From the NCBI GenBank assembly GCA_902812455.1, contig CADDZH010000117.1:1-15084 (forward strand): a stretch of DNA of 15,084 bases, written 5' to 3'. This stretch comes from Chloroflexota bacterium (GTDB lineage Bacteria; Chloroflexota; Ktedonobacteria; Ktedonobacterales; Ktedonobacteraceae). Position numbers and translations under genes: made by a program. Under the pieces are notes generated by a model, which saw only the letters and a program-made list of their open reading frames with translations, ran no database searches and was not told where the DNA came from. Every line of letters starts with the position of its first letter. The stretch's first letter is position 1. This document shows, in pieces, positions 1-6,116 of the stretch.

Positions 1-787
1 GGCGTGGTGGGGGCGCTTGCGCCGCCCTCGTTCTTTGTGGTCGCCCGTCAATTTCATCCATACCAGATCGATATGGCTGCTCTAGCAGGTTCGAGAGGCG
101 GTTGAGCATAGCGGCGTTGGAGACGTTGAAGATGCTGGCAAGCTGGCCAGGCTGGATCTGGCTGTCCAGGTAGAGCGCTCGCACGCGCTCAAGCGGCATG
201 AGCAGCTCAGCGGCAAAGATGTTGGCTGCCAGTTCGCGCTCGCTGCGTGGATTGTAGGCAATGCCAGGGCCTAGTAGCTCTTCCAGTTGTTCCTGCTCGA
301 TGGAGCCAGCCACTTCCTCCCGGATGTCCGGCTTCTGGCAGGGATCCTCCTCGGATGGCTCCAACTCGCCCTCTTGAAGATAGTAGGTTCCCGATTTATC
401 GTGGAACCCCGATTGATTGTGTCCGAAGAGGCCCAATTGATTGCGCCCCTGGCCGGAGATGAATGCCAGCGCATGTGCCAGTGCAGGTGGCTGGTGAGCG
501 CTATCATAATGCAGGACGGCATGCCCCAGTTCGTGGGCCAGTGTAAAGCGGCGCAAAGTCTCAGCAAGGCCCCGGCGCAGCCAGATCAGGTCTCCCTCGG
601 CATCCAGGAAGCCATAGGTGCCTTCGGGATAATCGTCCGGGTGAAATACTGCAACCTCTAAGCCAAGCCATGAAACCAGGTCATCAAGCGGTATTTGATC
701 ATCGACCCATACCGGATGCTCTTCCCTGTAGCGCGAAAGAAGCTGGCGTGCTGCCACTGCCGCCGCAGCTCGTATCTGATCGTTCAT
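1..787 (-). CDS. ImmA/IrrE family zinc metallopeptidase (3' end beyond window)
   Basis: Reading leftward from ATG at 787-785, one open frame continues for 262 codons to the window edge. Residues 84-90 read AHELGHA, the HEXXH zinc motif (H85, E86, H89). RSERELAANIFAAELLMP at 181-198 supplies the downstream glutamate helix typical of the ImmA/IrrE (DUF955) family. These proteins are cytoplasmic proteases that often cleave repressors in phage, mobile-element or stress regulons; that role here is inference. A stretch at about residues 113-135 (GRNQLGLFGHNQSG and onward) is encoded by three degenerate copies of the palindromic repeat found between genes nearby, so it looks like a repeat insertion that kept the frame. 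The gene continues past position 1, so a fused C-terminal domain cannot be excluded. It diverges from the M20 gene. The ribosome binding site is weak. Confidence 0.85.
   Translation of the reverse strand, partial: MNDQIRAAAAVAARQLLSRYREEHPVWVDDQIPLDDLVSWLGLEVAVFHPDDYPEGTYGFLDAEGDLIWLRRGLAETLRRFTLAHELGHAVLHYDSAHQPPALAHALAFISGQGRNQLGLFGHNQSGFHDKSGTYYLQEGELEPSEEDPCQKPDIREEVAGSIEQEQLEELLGPGIAYNPRSERELAANIFAAELLMPLERVRALYLDSQIQPGQLASIFNVSNAAMLNRLSNLLEQPYRSGMDEIDGRPQRTRAAQAPPPR
383..449. repeat. Three degenerate copies of the GATTTATCG palindromic repeat inside a coding sequence
   Basis: On the + strand this stretch reads GTAGGTTCCCGATTTATCG, then CCCGATTGATTGTGTCC, then GGCCCAATTGATTGCGCCCC. All three resemble the units of the intergenic repeats at 2296-2335 and 2514-2553 (GTAGGGGCCGATTTATCG, then CGCCC). 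It lies in frame in the ImmA/IrrE-type gene, between the HEXXH helix and the downstream glutamate helix. Confidence 0.6.
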
Positions 788-840
788 TCATCAGGCCCCG
801 TCCCACAAAAATTGCTCACCGGAAAACCGGGGAAGACGCT

Positions 841-900
841 TTGCATTGTACCATATATTATATAATTTGTTTATCCGTGATAGAGAAAGAAGGGGGATAC
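841..900 (+). promoter_or_regulatory. AT-rich leader with possible -10 and strong RBS for the M20 gene
   Basis: A perfect TATAAT lies at 861-866 in an AT-rich patch. TTGCAT at 841-846 is only 14 bp upstream, shorter than usual, so the -35 assignment is weak. GAAGGGGG at about 889-896 is a good ribosome binding site for the ATG at 901. Confidence 0.45.
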
Positions 901-2262
901 ATGACAGAATCAAGCAAACTTACGCCCATTGATTGGGCTGCCGTAGGAGGCGAACTCGTTACGCACCTGCGCAACATCCTGCGCATCGATACGCGCAACC
1001 CACCCGGCAATGAGACCCCGGCCGCTGAATACCTGCGGGCTGTGCTCCAGAAGGAAGGTATTGCCGGCGAAATTGTTGGCCCATCACCTGCTCGCGGAAC
1101 CCTGGTAGCACGTCTCCAGGGCGATGGCTCCGCGCCGCCTCTCCTGTTGATGTCGCATACCGACGTTGTAGCTGTCGAACCTGAGAAGTGGACGCACGAC
1201 CCCTTTGGAGCAGAGATTGACGATGGCTATATCTATGCTCGTGGCGCGCTGGATATGAAAGACATGGTGGCCATGGAGCTACTGACCATGCTGCTGCTCA
1301 AGCGCGTTGCTTTACCGCTGGCTCGTAATGTGATATTTATGGCGGCTGCCGATGAGGAGCTTGGCGGTTCTCAAGGCGCAGGCTGGGTTGTTGATCACCG
1401 TCCAGAGTTGATCCAGGCGGAATATGCTCTCAATGAAGGTGGCGGCAGCGGCTTTGAGATTAACGGGCAGCGCTACTACACAGTCGATACGGCAGAGAAG
1501 GGCATAGCGCGCTTCCGGTTGCGAACGAGGGGTAGGCCCGGGCATGGTTCAGTGCCTCATCAAGACAATGCCGTCATTAAACTGGCCGAGGCGCTGGCTA
1601 AGTTGCGCGATACACAACCACCTGTCCATTTCACTGCTTCCGCGCGAGGGTTTATCACGGGCATTGCCAGTAGTCAACCGCCGGATGTTGCCGAGCTATT
1701 CCGGGCTATCGTAGCCAGCGAAGCCACTGCCGATGCTGCCATTGATGCGCTGTCGATAGAAGAGCATATCAAAGAACAGCTCCATGCCATCATTCGCAAT
1801 ACCATTTCGCCTACCATGCTCAAAGCAGGCTCGCAAATCAATGTCATTCCTTCGCAAGCAGAGGCATTGCTGGATGGCCGCATCCTCCCAGGCTGGACGC
1901 CGGAGATGTTCCTTGAAGAGCTACGGGCCATTTTTGGCGAGGAGATCGATATCGAATTTGTCCAGACTGCGCCACCGCTTGAGGCCGATCCAGAGTCGCC
2001 ATTGTTCGAGATCATCAAGGCTGTGCTGCACGAGCATGCCCCTGAGGCGACAGTGGTTCCCATATTGCTGACAGGAGCAACGGATGCCAAGCATGTTGGC
2101 AGGTTGGGCACGAAGGTCTATGGCTTCGCCCCGCAATTCTATATCAGTGGCTCAGATGATGAGAAACGTATTCACGGCCATGATGAGCGTGTCAATATCC
2201 GCTCCGTACAATGGGGCCTGCGCGTGCTCTACGAGGTCGTAGCCCTGTTCGCAGGAAAATAA
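901..2262 (+). CDS. M20 family zinc metallopeptidase/deacylase (ArgE/DapE/carboxypeptidase type)
   Basis: This 453-aa cytoplasmic enzyme belongs to the di-zinc M20/M25/M40 family, which hydrolyses N-acyl amino acids or small peptides. The metal-site motifs are all visible: SHTDVV with H86 and D88, GALDMKD with D118, ADEE with catalytic E152 and ligand E153, NEGGG with E179, and HGHDE at 425-429 near the C-terminus. A dimerisation lid domain lies between about 195 and 330 (GRPGHGSVPH near its start). The length is normal for the family. The start at 901 was chosen because GAAGGGGG sits just upstream. The frame stays open back to 670, but that stretch overlaps the divergent peptidase gene and has no supporting RBS. 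The substrate cannot be told from sequence. Confidence 0.9.
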   Translation: MTESSKLTPIDWAAVGGELVTHLRNILRIDTRNPPGNETPAAEYLRAVLQKEGIAGEIVGPSPARGTLVARLQGDGSAPPLLLMSHTDVVAVEPEKWTHDPFGAEIDDGYIYARGALDMKDMVAMELLTMLLLKRVALPLARNVIFMAAADEELGGSQGAGWVVDHRPELIQAEYALNEGGGSGFEINGQRYYTVDTAEKGIARFRLRTRGRPGHGSVPHQDNAVIKLAEALAKLRDTQPPVHFTASARGFITGIASSQPPDVAELFRAIVASEATADAAIDALSIEEHIKEQLHAIIRNTISPTMLKAGSQINVIPSQAEALLDGRILPGWTPEMFLEELRAIFGEEIDIEFVQTAPPLEADPESPLFEIIKAVLHEHAPEATVVPILLTGATDAKHVGRLGTKVYGFAPQFYISGSDDEKRIHGHDERVNIRSVQWGLRVLYEVVALFAGK

Positions 2263-2295
2263 TAGATAATCGACTCTCCATCCCTCTGGTAAACT

Positions 2296-2335
2296 GTAGG
2301 GGCCGATTTATCGCGCCCATCGCCGATTTATCGGC
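2296..2335. repeat. 40-bp GTAGGGGCCGATTTATCG repeat, copy 1
   Basis: It starts GTAGGGGCCGATTTATCG and ends GCCGATTTATCGGC, the last part being self-complementary (GCCGAT/ATCGGC). It matches copy 2 at 2514-2553 at 36 of 40 positions. It lies 33 bp after the M20 stop codon. Confidence 0.8.
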
Positions 2336-2392
2336 TCTCTGTCCTGGCCATACAGCATTGGTAAATTTCATAACATCATTATCGGCCAGATT

Positions 2393-2401
2393 TGATATAA
2401 T
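2393..2401 (+). promoter_or_regulatory. Candidate extended -10 promoter for the membrane protein-coaX unit
   Basis: TGATATAAT at 2393-2401 is an extended -10 element (TGnTATAAT). No good -35 hexamer is seen upstream. Transcription would begin near 2408, leaving a leader of about 190 nt that carries two hairpins. Confidence 0.45.
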
Positions 2402-2466
2402 ATATCAGGAAAGATCATTGCGAGACCAGGAGGAAGAAACTGGTTCTCCTACATTAAACCGTATAT

Positions 2467-2485
2467 GGCAACCCTTGCGGTTGCC
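2467..2485. repeat. CTTGC-loop palindrome
   Basis: GGCAACC, loop CTTGC, GGTTGCC form a perfect 7-bp stem. The loop and layout match the palindromes at 8784-8811 and 8841-8868. An ATG at 2465 just before it opens a 9-codon frame (MATLAVALV), which is probably incidental. Confidence 0.6.
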
Positions 2486-2495
2486 CTGGTCTAAA

Positions 2496-2588
2496 TGGTG
2501 CATTCGTTACATCGTAGGGGCCGATTGATCGTGCCCACTGCCGATTTATCGGCCTTTGTCATCATCAACGTATGTTCCGAATGCACCA
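2496..2588 (+). repeat. Long imperfect inverted repeat enclosing 40-bp repeat copy 2
   Basis: TGGTGCATTCGTTACAT (2496-2512) pairs with ATGTTCCGAATGCACCA (2572-2588) at 15 of 17 positions. Between the arms lies copy 2 of the GTAGGGGCCGAT repeat (2514-2553). The structure ends 8 bp before the start codon at 2597, so as RNA it could affect translation. It could equally be a small MITE-like element. Confidence 0.6.
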
Positions 2589-2596
2589 CTAAAGTG

Positions 2597-3274
2597 ATGA
2601 GCATGGATCCAACTGAGATACTTACGCGCGCTAAAATGGGCCCGGATACCCCCCCTGGCTGGATCGTGCTGCCCTTAGTACGCAGCAAAGCCATATGGGC
2701 GATCATTGGATGGAGTGCCGGCGTGGTGATAGGAGCATTGCTCTTCGCCGGCTTTGCCTATGATACAGTCCCCTACAACTACCAGCAAAGCGTTTTCGGC
2801 GCCATTTTCAGCACTGTGGTTCTGGCCCTGCTGGCATTTGTCACTCTAGGCAGCGCCTGGGCGCTCATTAGCGATATTCTTCGTTTACGCGATGCTGACC
2901 GGCATATTATTGTGATCACTCCTGAAGATTTTGTGAAACAGGAGGGAGAGAAAATTATTCACGTGCCGCTCTACTACGTGCAATACGTCACAGCTCGCGG
3001 CACACCGCCTCCTGATCGCTCCACAGCCAACATAAAAGAAGAGACGCGCATCCCAACTCTCGGAGAGAACATCGTTGGTTTGTTCGCAGGACGAGGTTTT
3101 ACTTCTTCCGGGATGCGCTGGCGGCGCAGGCGCATGCGTACTCCTACCACGCTCGCATTTATGGATGCGCGCACCAACGAAGAGGTACTGGTTGCCACTG
3201 ATAGCGCCTATGGCGATCCCTTCCTCATTGCCGCTCATCTGAAGCAATACGCTGCTGCCGCTCAGGAGCGCTAG
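2597..3274 (+). CDS. Two-helix membrane protein with possible PH-like cytoplasmic domain
   Basis: This 225-aa protein is not recognised as a named family. Residues 32-54 (AIWAIIGWSAGVVIGALL and onward) and 65-92 are two strongly hydrophobic segments that fit a membrane hairpin. The polar C-terminal part (about 94-225) contains short beta-like stretches (RHIIVITPEDF, KIIHVPLYYVQYV) and a basic run RWRRRRMR. This layout recalls bacterial PH-like/YcxB-type membrane proteins; that is a guess from shape only. The frame is open from 2495, but the upstream part is repeat sequence, so ATG 2597 (or 2603) is the likelier start; neither has a strong RBS. The coaX start lies 25 bp downstream on the same strand, so the two are probably co-transcribed. 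Confidence 0.7.
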   Translation: MSMDPTEILTRAKMGPDTPPGWIVLPLVRSKAIWAIIGWSAGVVIGALLFAGFAYDTVPYNYQQSVFGAIFSTVVLALLAFVTLGSAWALISDILRLRDADRHIIVITPEDFVKQEGEKIIHVPLYYVQYVTARGTPPPDRSTANIKEETRIPTLGENIVGLFAGRGFTSSGMRWRRRRMRTPTTLAFMDARTNEEVLVATDSAYGDPFLIAAHLKQYAAAAQER

Positions 3275-3299
3275 CTGTTGTGTGAACCAGGAGTTTGCC

Positions 3300-4082
3300 A
3301 TGTTACTGGCGATTGATATCAGCAATAGTAATATCAAATTTGGCCTGTATTCCGGCAATACCATGAATCATCACTGGGTGGTATCGACTGCCAGCCAGCG
3401 CACAACCGACGAGTATGCCATGTTGCTGAGGGACCTGGCCAGCTACGCCGGATACGAATTGAGCGATATTGACGATATCGTTATGTCCAGTGTCGTACCC
3501 CCGCTCACACCAGTCTTTCAAGAGCTTGCCCAGCGCTACTGCAATAAAGAAGCTCTGGTGATCGATCATTCCCTTGACCTCGGTATCAAGCTCCTCGTCG
3601 ATAACCCCTGGGAACTAGGTTCTGACCGCATCGTCACATCTATAGCGGCTCACCAGCTCTATGGCGGTCCGGCTATTGTGATCGCCTTCAGCACAGCTAC
3701 CACCTTTGATGTGATCTCTGCCAGCGGAGACTTCCTGGGTGGTGCCATTGCGCCCGGCCTGCTCATTTCTGCCGAAGCGCTGAGTAGCGCTGCTTCCCGC
3801 CTCTATCGTGTAGACCTGACCGCACCGCCATCAGCGCTAGGAAAAAATACCGTTCAGAACATGCAATCCGGCATTCTCTACGGTCATGTTGGCCTGGTGC
3901 AAGGCCTGATCAGCCGCTTGCGCAAAGAGGTGCCAGGGGTAACGGATGAGAGCGAGATCAAAGTTATTGCGCATGGCGGCCTGGCGTCGCTCATGGCTCC
4001 TCTTATCCCCGAGATCCAGTATGTCAACCAGTTCTTGCCGCTTGAAGGCCTGAGAGTGGCCTATATCAGGCTTCGTGGATAG
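3300..4082 (+). CDS. coaX: Type III pantothenate kinase (CoaX) or CoaX-like paralogue
   Basis: The family phosphorylates pantothenate, the first step of coenzyme A synthesis, in the cytoplasm as a dimer. At 260 aa the length is normal. The protein follows the CoaX pattern: MLLAIDISNSNIKFGLY at the N-terminus (phosphate motif, D6), PWELGSDR at 103-110 with the catalytic-type D109, STATTFDV at 131-138, GGAIAPGL at 147-154, GKNT at 181-184 and AHGGLAS at 224-230. Two departures stand out. The family motif D-x-G-T-A-T-T reads A129-F-S-T-A-T-T, so the conserved aspartate is alanine, and the N-terminal DxGNT reads DISNS. The enzyme may be altered or inactive. ATG 3300 was chosen over the in-frame GTG at 3282 because CCAGGAG sits 7 bp upstream of 3300. 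Confidence 0.85.
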   Translation: MLLAIDISNSNIKFGLYSGNTMNHHWVVSTASQRTTDEYAMLLRDLASYAGYELSDIDDIVMSSVVPPLTPVFQELAQRYCNKEALVIDHSLDLGIKLLVDNPWELGSDRIVTSIAAHQLYGGPAIVIAFSTATTFDVISASGDFLGGAIAPGLLISAEALSSAASRLYRVDLTAPPSALGKNTVQNMQSGILYGHVGLVQGLISRLRKEVPGVTDESEIKVIAHGGLASLMAPLIPEIQYVNQFLPLEGLRVAYIRLRG

Positions 4083-4093
4083 CCCCCGGGCTA
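4080..4093. other. Palindrome holding both stop codons of convergent genes
   Basis: TAGCCCCCGGGCTA is self-complementary apart from its central CC. Its first TAG (4080-4082) ends coaX, and its last three bases are the complement of the TAG that ends the minus-strand lipoprotein gene. There is no T-run, so it is not a typical intrinsic terminator. Confidence 0.7.
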
Positions 4094-5122
4094 CTGGTAC
4101 ATGACCATCAGCGGCGGCGGATCGAGTCCAAGCACATCTGCCGGTGACATGAGTGGTTTATCCAACTGGTAGAAGAGCTTCAGACCGGGAAACTCGAACG
4201 GGAGCAGTTCTTGCTTGTCAAACGATTCGTAATCGTCGATCTTTGAGCCCGGCGGGCCAAAACCATCGACCGTTATGATCACCTGCACCCCTGGCTGCGG
4301 CCTGATCTTTTGCCAGTCTGGCAGCATCTCCTCCAGAAAGCGGTGGATGATCAGGATTTTCGGCGGCAGGTGCTCGGTGAGTACGAGTTGTGAGAGCTGA
4401 TCGATCGCCCAATTTATCTCGGCGGCGCTCATATGCCCAAATTCCACATCGGGAATTTCGCCGGGGGCCATATCAAATTCAGGATCGAGCGAGAGGTCTA
4501 CCCCCGGCAATTGCAGGTAGGACCACAGATTCATAACCTCTTTCTGTACCGTGCTATGACCAACCTGCATGTCAAAAAAGAAGAGGGCGTGATTGGAGTT
4601 GGCCAGGGTAATATAGTGGCTGATTGAGGCATCCGGCATGCGGTAGACCCAGGAACCATCCTTCATAGGGACAGGCTGGACGATGGGAGTCACATAATCC
4701 AGCGCAGGAACAACCGGGTGCGAGGGATCGAGTTGCGCATACGCCTGCGCCTGCTCTTGTAGTTTGGCAATAAGCTCATCATCTGGATACTGTCCAATCG
4801 GGCCCATGGGAGCAGAGTAGGGGTTGCCATAGAAGACCACGAGGCGGTTATAGGGGAGCTTTACGCGCCAGATCCAGCCATCGGCTCCCCAGTATTCCTG
4901 GTGCTGCAAGAATTGATCACTGAACGGGGGGTCCTCTGGCGCATTTTTATCTACTGATACAGTTGCATCCAGTCTTGTTCCAAGCGCACTGTGCCTGTTT
5001 AAAGATGACGAAGCGGCGCCGGCCAATCCACAGCTTGACAGGAGAAGCAGCGCGCTCAAAAGCGTTAAGATGAACCACCATGCGCGTCCACGTTTTGTCT
5101 TCCGCAGCATCTCTAACTGCAT
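4091..5122 (-). CDS. Predicted secreted lipoprotein of unknown function
   Basis: The 343-aa product begins with a basic stretch (RKTKRGR), a hydrophobic helix (WWFILTLLSALLLL) and a lipobox LSSC with C31, so it should be lipid-anchored on the outer face of the cytoplasmic membrane. The mature part is soluble, rich in tryptophan and proline, and has no motif I can name. The start at 5122 has GAGGAG about 7 bp upstream. An in-frame ATG at 5149 exists, but it overlaps a TATAAT at 5153-5148 on this strand, so it would lie upstream of the likely transcription start. The gene converges on coaX, with 8 bp between the coding ends. Confidence 0.75.
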   Translation of the reverse strand: MQLEMLRKTKRGRAWWFILTLLSALLLLSSCGLAGAASSSLNRHSALGTRLDATVSVDKNAPEDPPFSDQFLQHQEYWGADGWIWRVKLPYNRLVVFYGNPYSAPMGPIGQYPDDELIAKLQEQAQAYAQLDPSHPVVPALDYVTPIVQPVPMKDGSWVYRMPDASISHYITLANSNHALFFFDMQVGHSTVQKEVMNLWSYLQLPGVDLSLDPEFDMAPGEIPDVEFGHMSAAEINWAIDQLSQLVLTEHLPPKILIIHRFLEEMLPDWQKIRPQPGVQVIITVDGFGPPGSKIDDYESFDKQELLPFEFPGLKLFYQLDKPLMSPADVLGLDPPPLMVMYQ

Positions 5123-5147
5123 CCAGGTCTCCTCGTGAAATACCATC

Positions 5148-5192
5148 ATTATATCTTATGTAACGTTCCGTTTATATCGATTTGTTTCGATA
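5148..5192 (-). promoter_or_regulatory. Candidate promoter and operator-like inverted repeat for the lipoprotein gene
   Basis: TATAAT reads on the minus strand at 5153-5148. About 22 bp further upstream, TATCGA (5175-5180), six bases and TCGATA (5187-5192) form a perfect inverted repeat covering the -35 area. No consensus -35 is visible, which could fit a regulator-dependent promoter. The TetR gene is the nearest candidate regulator; this is inference. Confidence 0.4.
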
Positions 5193-5283
5193 TGTTACCA
5201 TCTGGCTAAAAGAAGAGGAGCATGATGACCACGGCATGCGACCGCAAGGGCCGCCACTACTCTATACGCGGCGCGCCACCATA

Positions 5284-5310
5284 GTAGGGGCGGTGGCTTG
5301 TCCCCGCCCT
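5284..5310. repeat. GTAGGGG palindromic repeat
   Basis: It starts GTAGGGGCGGTGG and ends TCCCCGCCCT around a CTTGT loop. The arms GGGCGG (5288-5293) and CCGCCC (5304-5309) pair, and one bulged T allows two more G-C pairs. It matches the copies at 8784-8811 and 8841-8868. Confidence 0.65.
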
Positions 5311-5322
5311 GAAATGTCCTCC

Positions 5323-5352
5323 TTGACAGCTCACTGCCCCCTCGCGTATACT
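5323..5352 (+). promoter_or_regulatory. Sigma70-type promoter for the TetR-ClC unit
   Basis: TTGACA (5323-5328) is a perfect -35, and TATACT (5347-5352) a good -10, with 18 bp between them. It is the clearest promoter in the window. Transcription should start near 5359, about 68 bp before the regulator start codon. Confidence 0.75.
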
Positions 5353-5426
5353 ACAAGCAGTGAAAGTGACCAACTGCCCAATATCCTTCGATGATCGTTC
5401 GCTTGTGAAACAAATGGGGAGCGAGT

Positions 5427-6035
5427 ATGCCGAAAATTGTTGATGAGCAGATGCGCGAAGCGACGCGCCTGCGGATTATGCGTGTAGCGGCCCGCGAGTT
5501 TGCCCGCCTGGGCTTCGATCAGGCCAATATCAATGTCATTGCCGAACAGGCTGGCATCGGCAAAGGCACCATTTACCTCTACTTTGAGAATAAACGCGAC
5601 CTGTTTCTGGAAATGCTGCGCTATATTGCCAGGGAACAACTTGCCACCATACGCACCGCAATCGCTCCCGATGGCACATTGCAGCAACGATTCGAGCGGC
5701 TGTTTCGCGCCTTCGCCCACCTGGCCGAGGAAGAGAGCGACAACTTCAATGTGTACATGAGCGCTCTCTATGGTGTCAACCGCGCCTTCCAAACAGAGGC
5801 TACCAACCTGTTACGCGAATATGTGGCGGTCATTGCCCTGATGCTGGAAGAAAGCCAGGTGCGAGGCGAGATCCGGCTGCAAAACAGGGAAGCAACCGCC
5901 TTGATGGTGCTCTCCCTGACCGAATCCTACATTCTTTCAGCGAAGGTTCTGGGGCAAAGCGAGCGTGTTATCACCCAGCAGGCAGGCCCGGTCGCCGAAC
6001 TCATCTTGCGCGGTATCGGCGTGGCAACATCGTAA
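5427..6035 (+). CDS. TetR/AcrR family transcriptional regulator
   Basis: This 202-aa cytoplasmic DNA-binding protein has the standard TetR N-terminal domain. It has helix 1 with RIMRVAAREFARLGF at 16-30, then the helix-turn-helix at about 34-53, with IAEQAGIGKGTIYLYF followed by the usual NKRDLF. The C-terminal 140 residues are the variable ligand and dimer domain, so the inducer cannot be read from sequence. GGGGAG lies about 7 bp before the ATG. The ClC gene starts 81 bp downstream on the same strand, so the regulator probably controls itself and the channel. Candidate operators are the inverted repeats at 5175-5192 and 6073-6096. Confidence 0.9.
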   Translation: MPKIVDEQMREATRLRIMRVAAREFARLGFDQANINVIAEQAGIGKGTIYLYFENKRDLFLEMLRYIAREQLATIRTAIAPDGTLQQRFERLFRAFAHLAEEESDNFNVYMSALYGVNRAFQTEATNLLREYVAVIALMLEESQVRGEIRLQNREATALMVLSLTESYILSAKVLGQSERVITQQAGPVAELILRGIGVATS

Positions 6036-6072
6036 AAGGGTTGCCAATTTTTGGTTTCTTTTTTGAATGGTT

Positions 6073-6109
6073 GCCCAGCCATTATATAAACTGGGCGGAT
6101 CTCAGGAGG
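6073..6109 (+). promoter_or_regulatory. Inverted repeat around an AT-rich -10-like core, then a strong RBS
   Basis: GCCCAG (6073-6078) and CTGGGC (6091-6096) are perfect inverted arms around a 12-bp core containing TATATA. AGGAGG at 6104-6109 is the ribosome binding site for the ClC gene. The arms could be an operator over a secondary promoter or an RNA hairpin in the tetR-clc transcript. Confidence 0.45.
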
Positions 6110-6116
6110 CAACTGG

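Noticed and set aside
271..661. Frames on both strands across 271-661
   Set aside because: They are out-of-frame shadows of the ImmA/IrrE-type gene, whose own frame carries HEXXH and the ELAANIFAAELLMP helix.
670..900. N-terminal extension of the M20 peptidase frame
   Set aside because: It overlaps the divergent peptidase gene and promoter region and lacks an RBS. Family similarity starts just after 901, and GAAGGGGG marks ATG 901.
2464..2494. Nine-codon leader peptide MATLAVALV before the membrane protein
   Set aside because: Its codons are the palindrome at 2467-2485, and no attenuation structure or terminator follows.
2296..2553. CRISPR array from the GTAGGGG repeats
   Set aside because: There are only two copies, 178 bp apart, with no regular spacers and no cas genes in the window.
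4080..4093. Bidirectional terminator between coaX and the lipoprotein gene
   Set aside because: The palindrome is short, its loop would be only 2-4 nt, and there is no T-run on either side.
5182..5394. Plus-strand frame of 70 codons before the TetR gene
   Set aside because: It spans the palindrome and both promoter boxes of the TetR-ClC promoter, and has no protein-like features.
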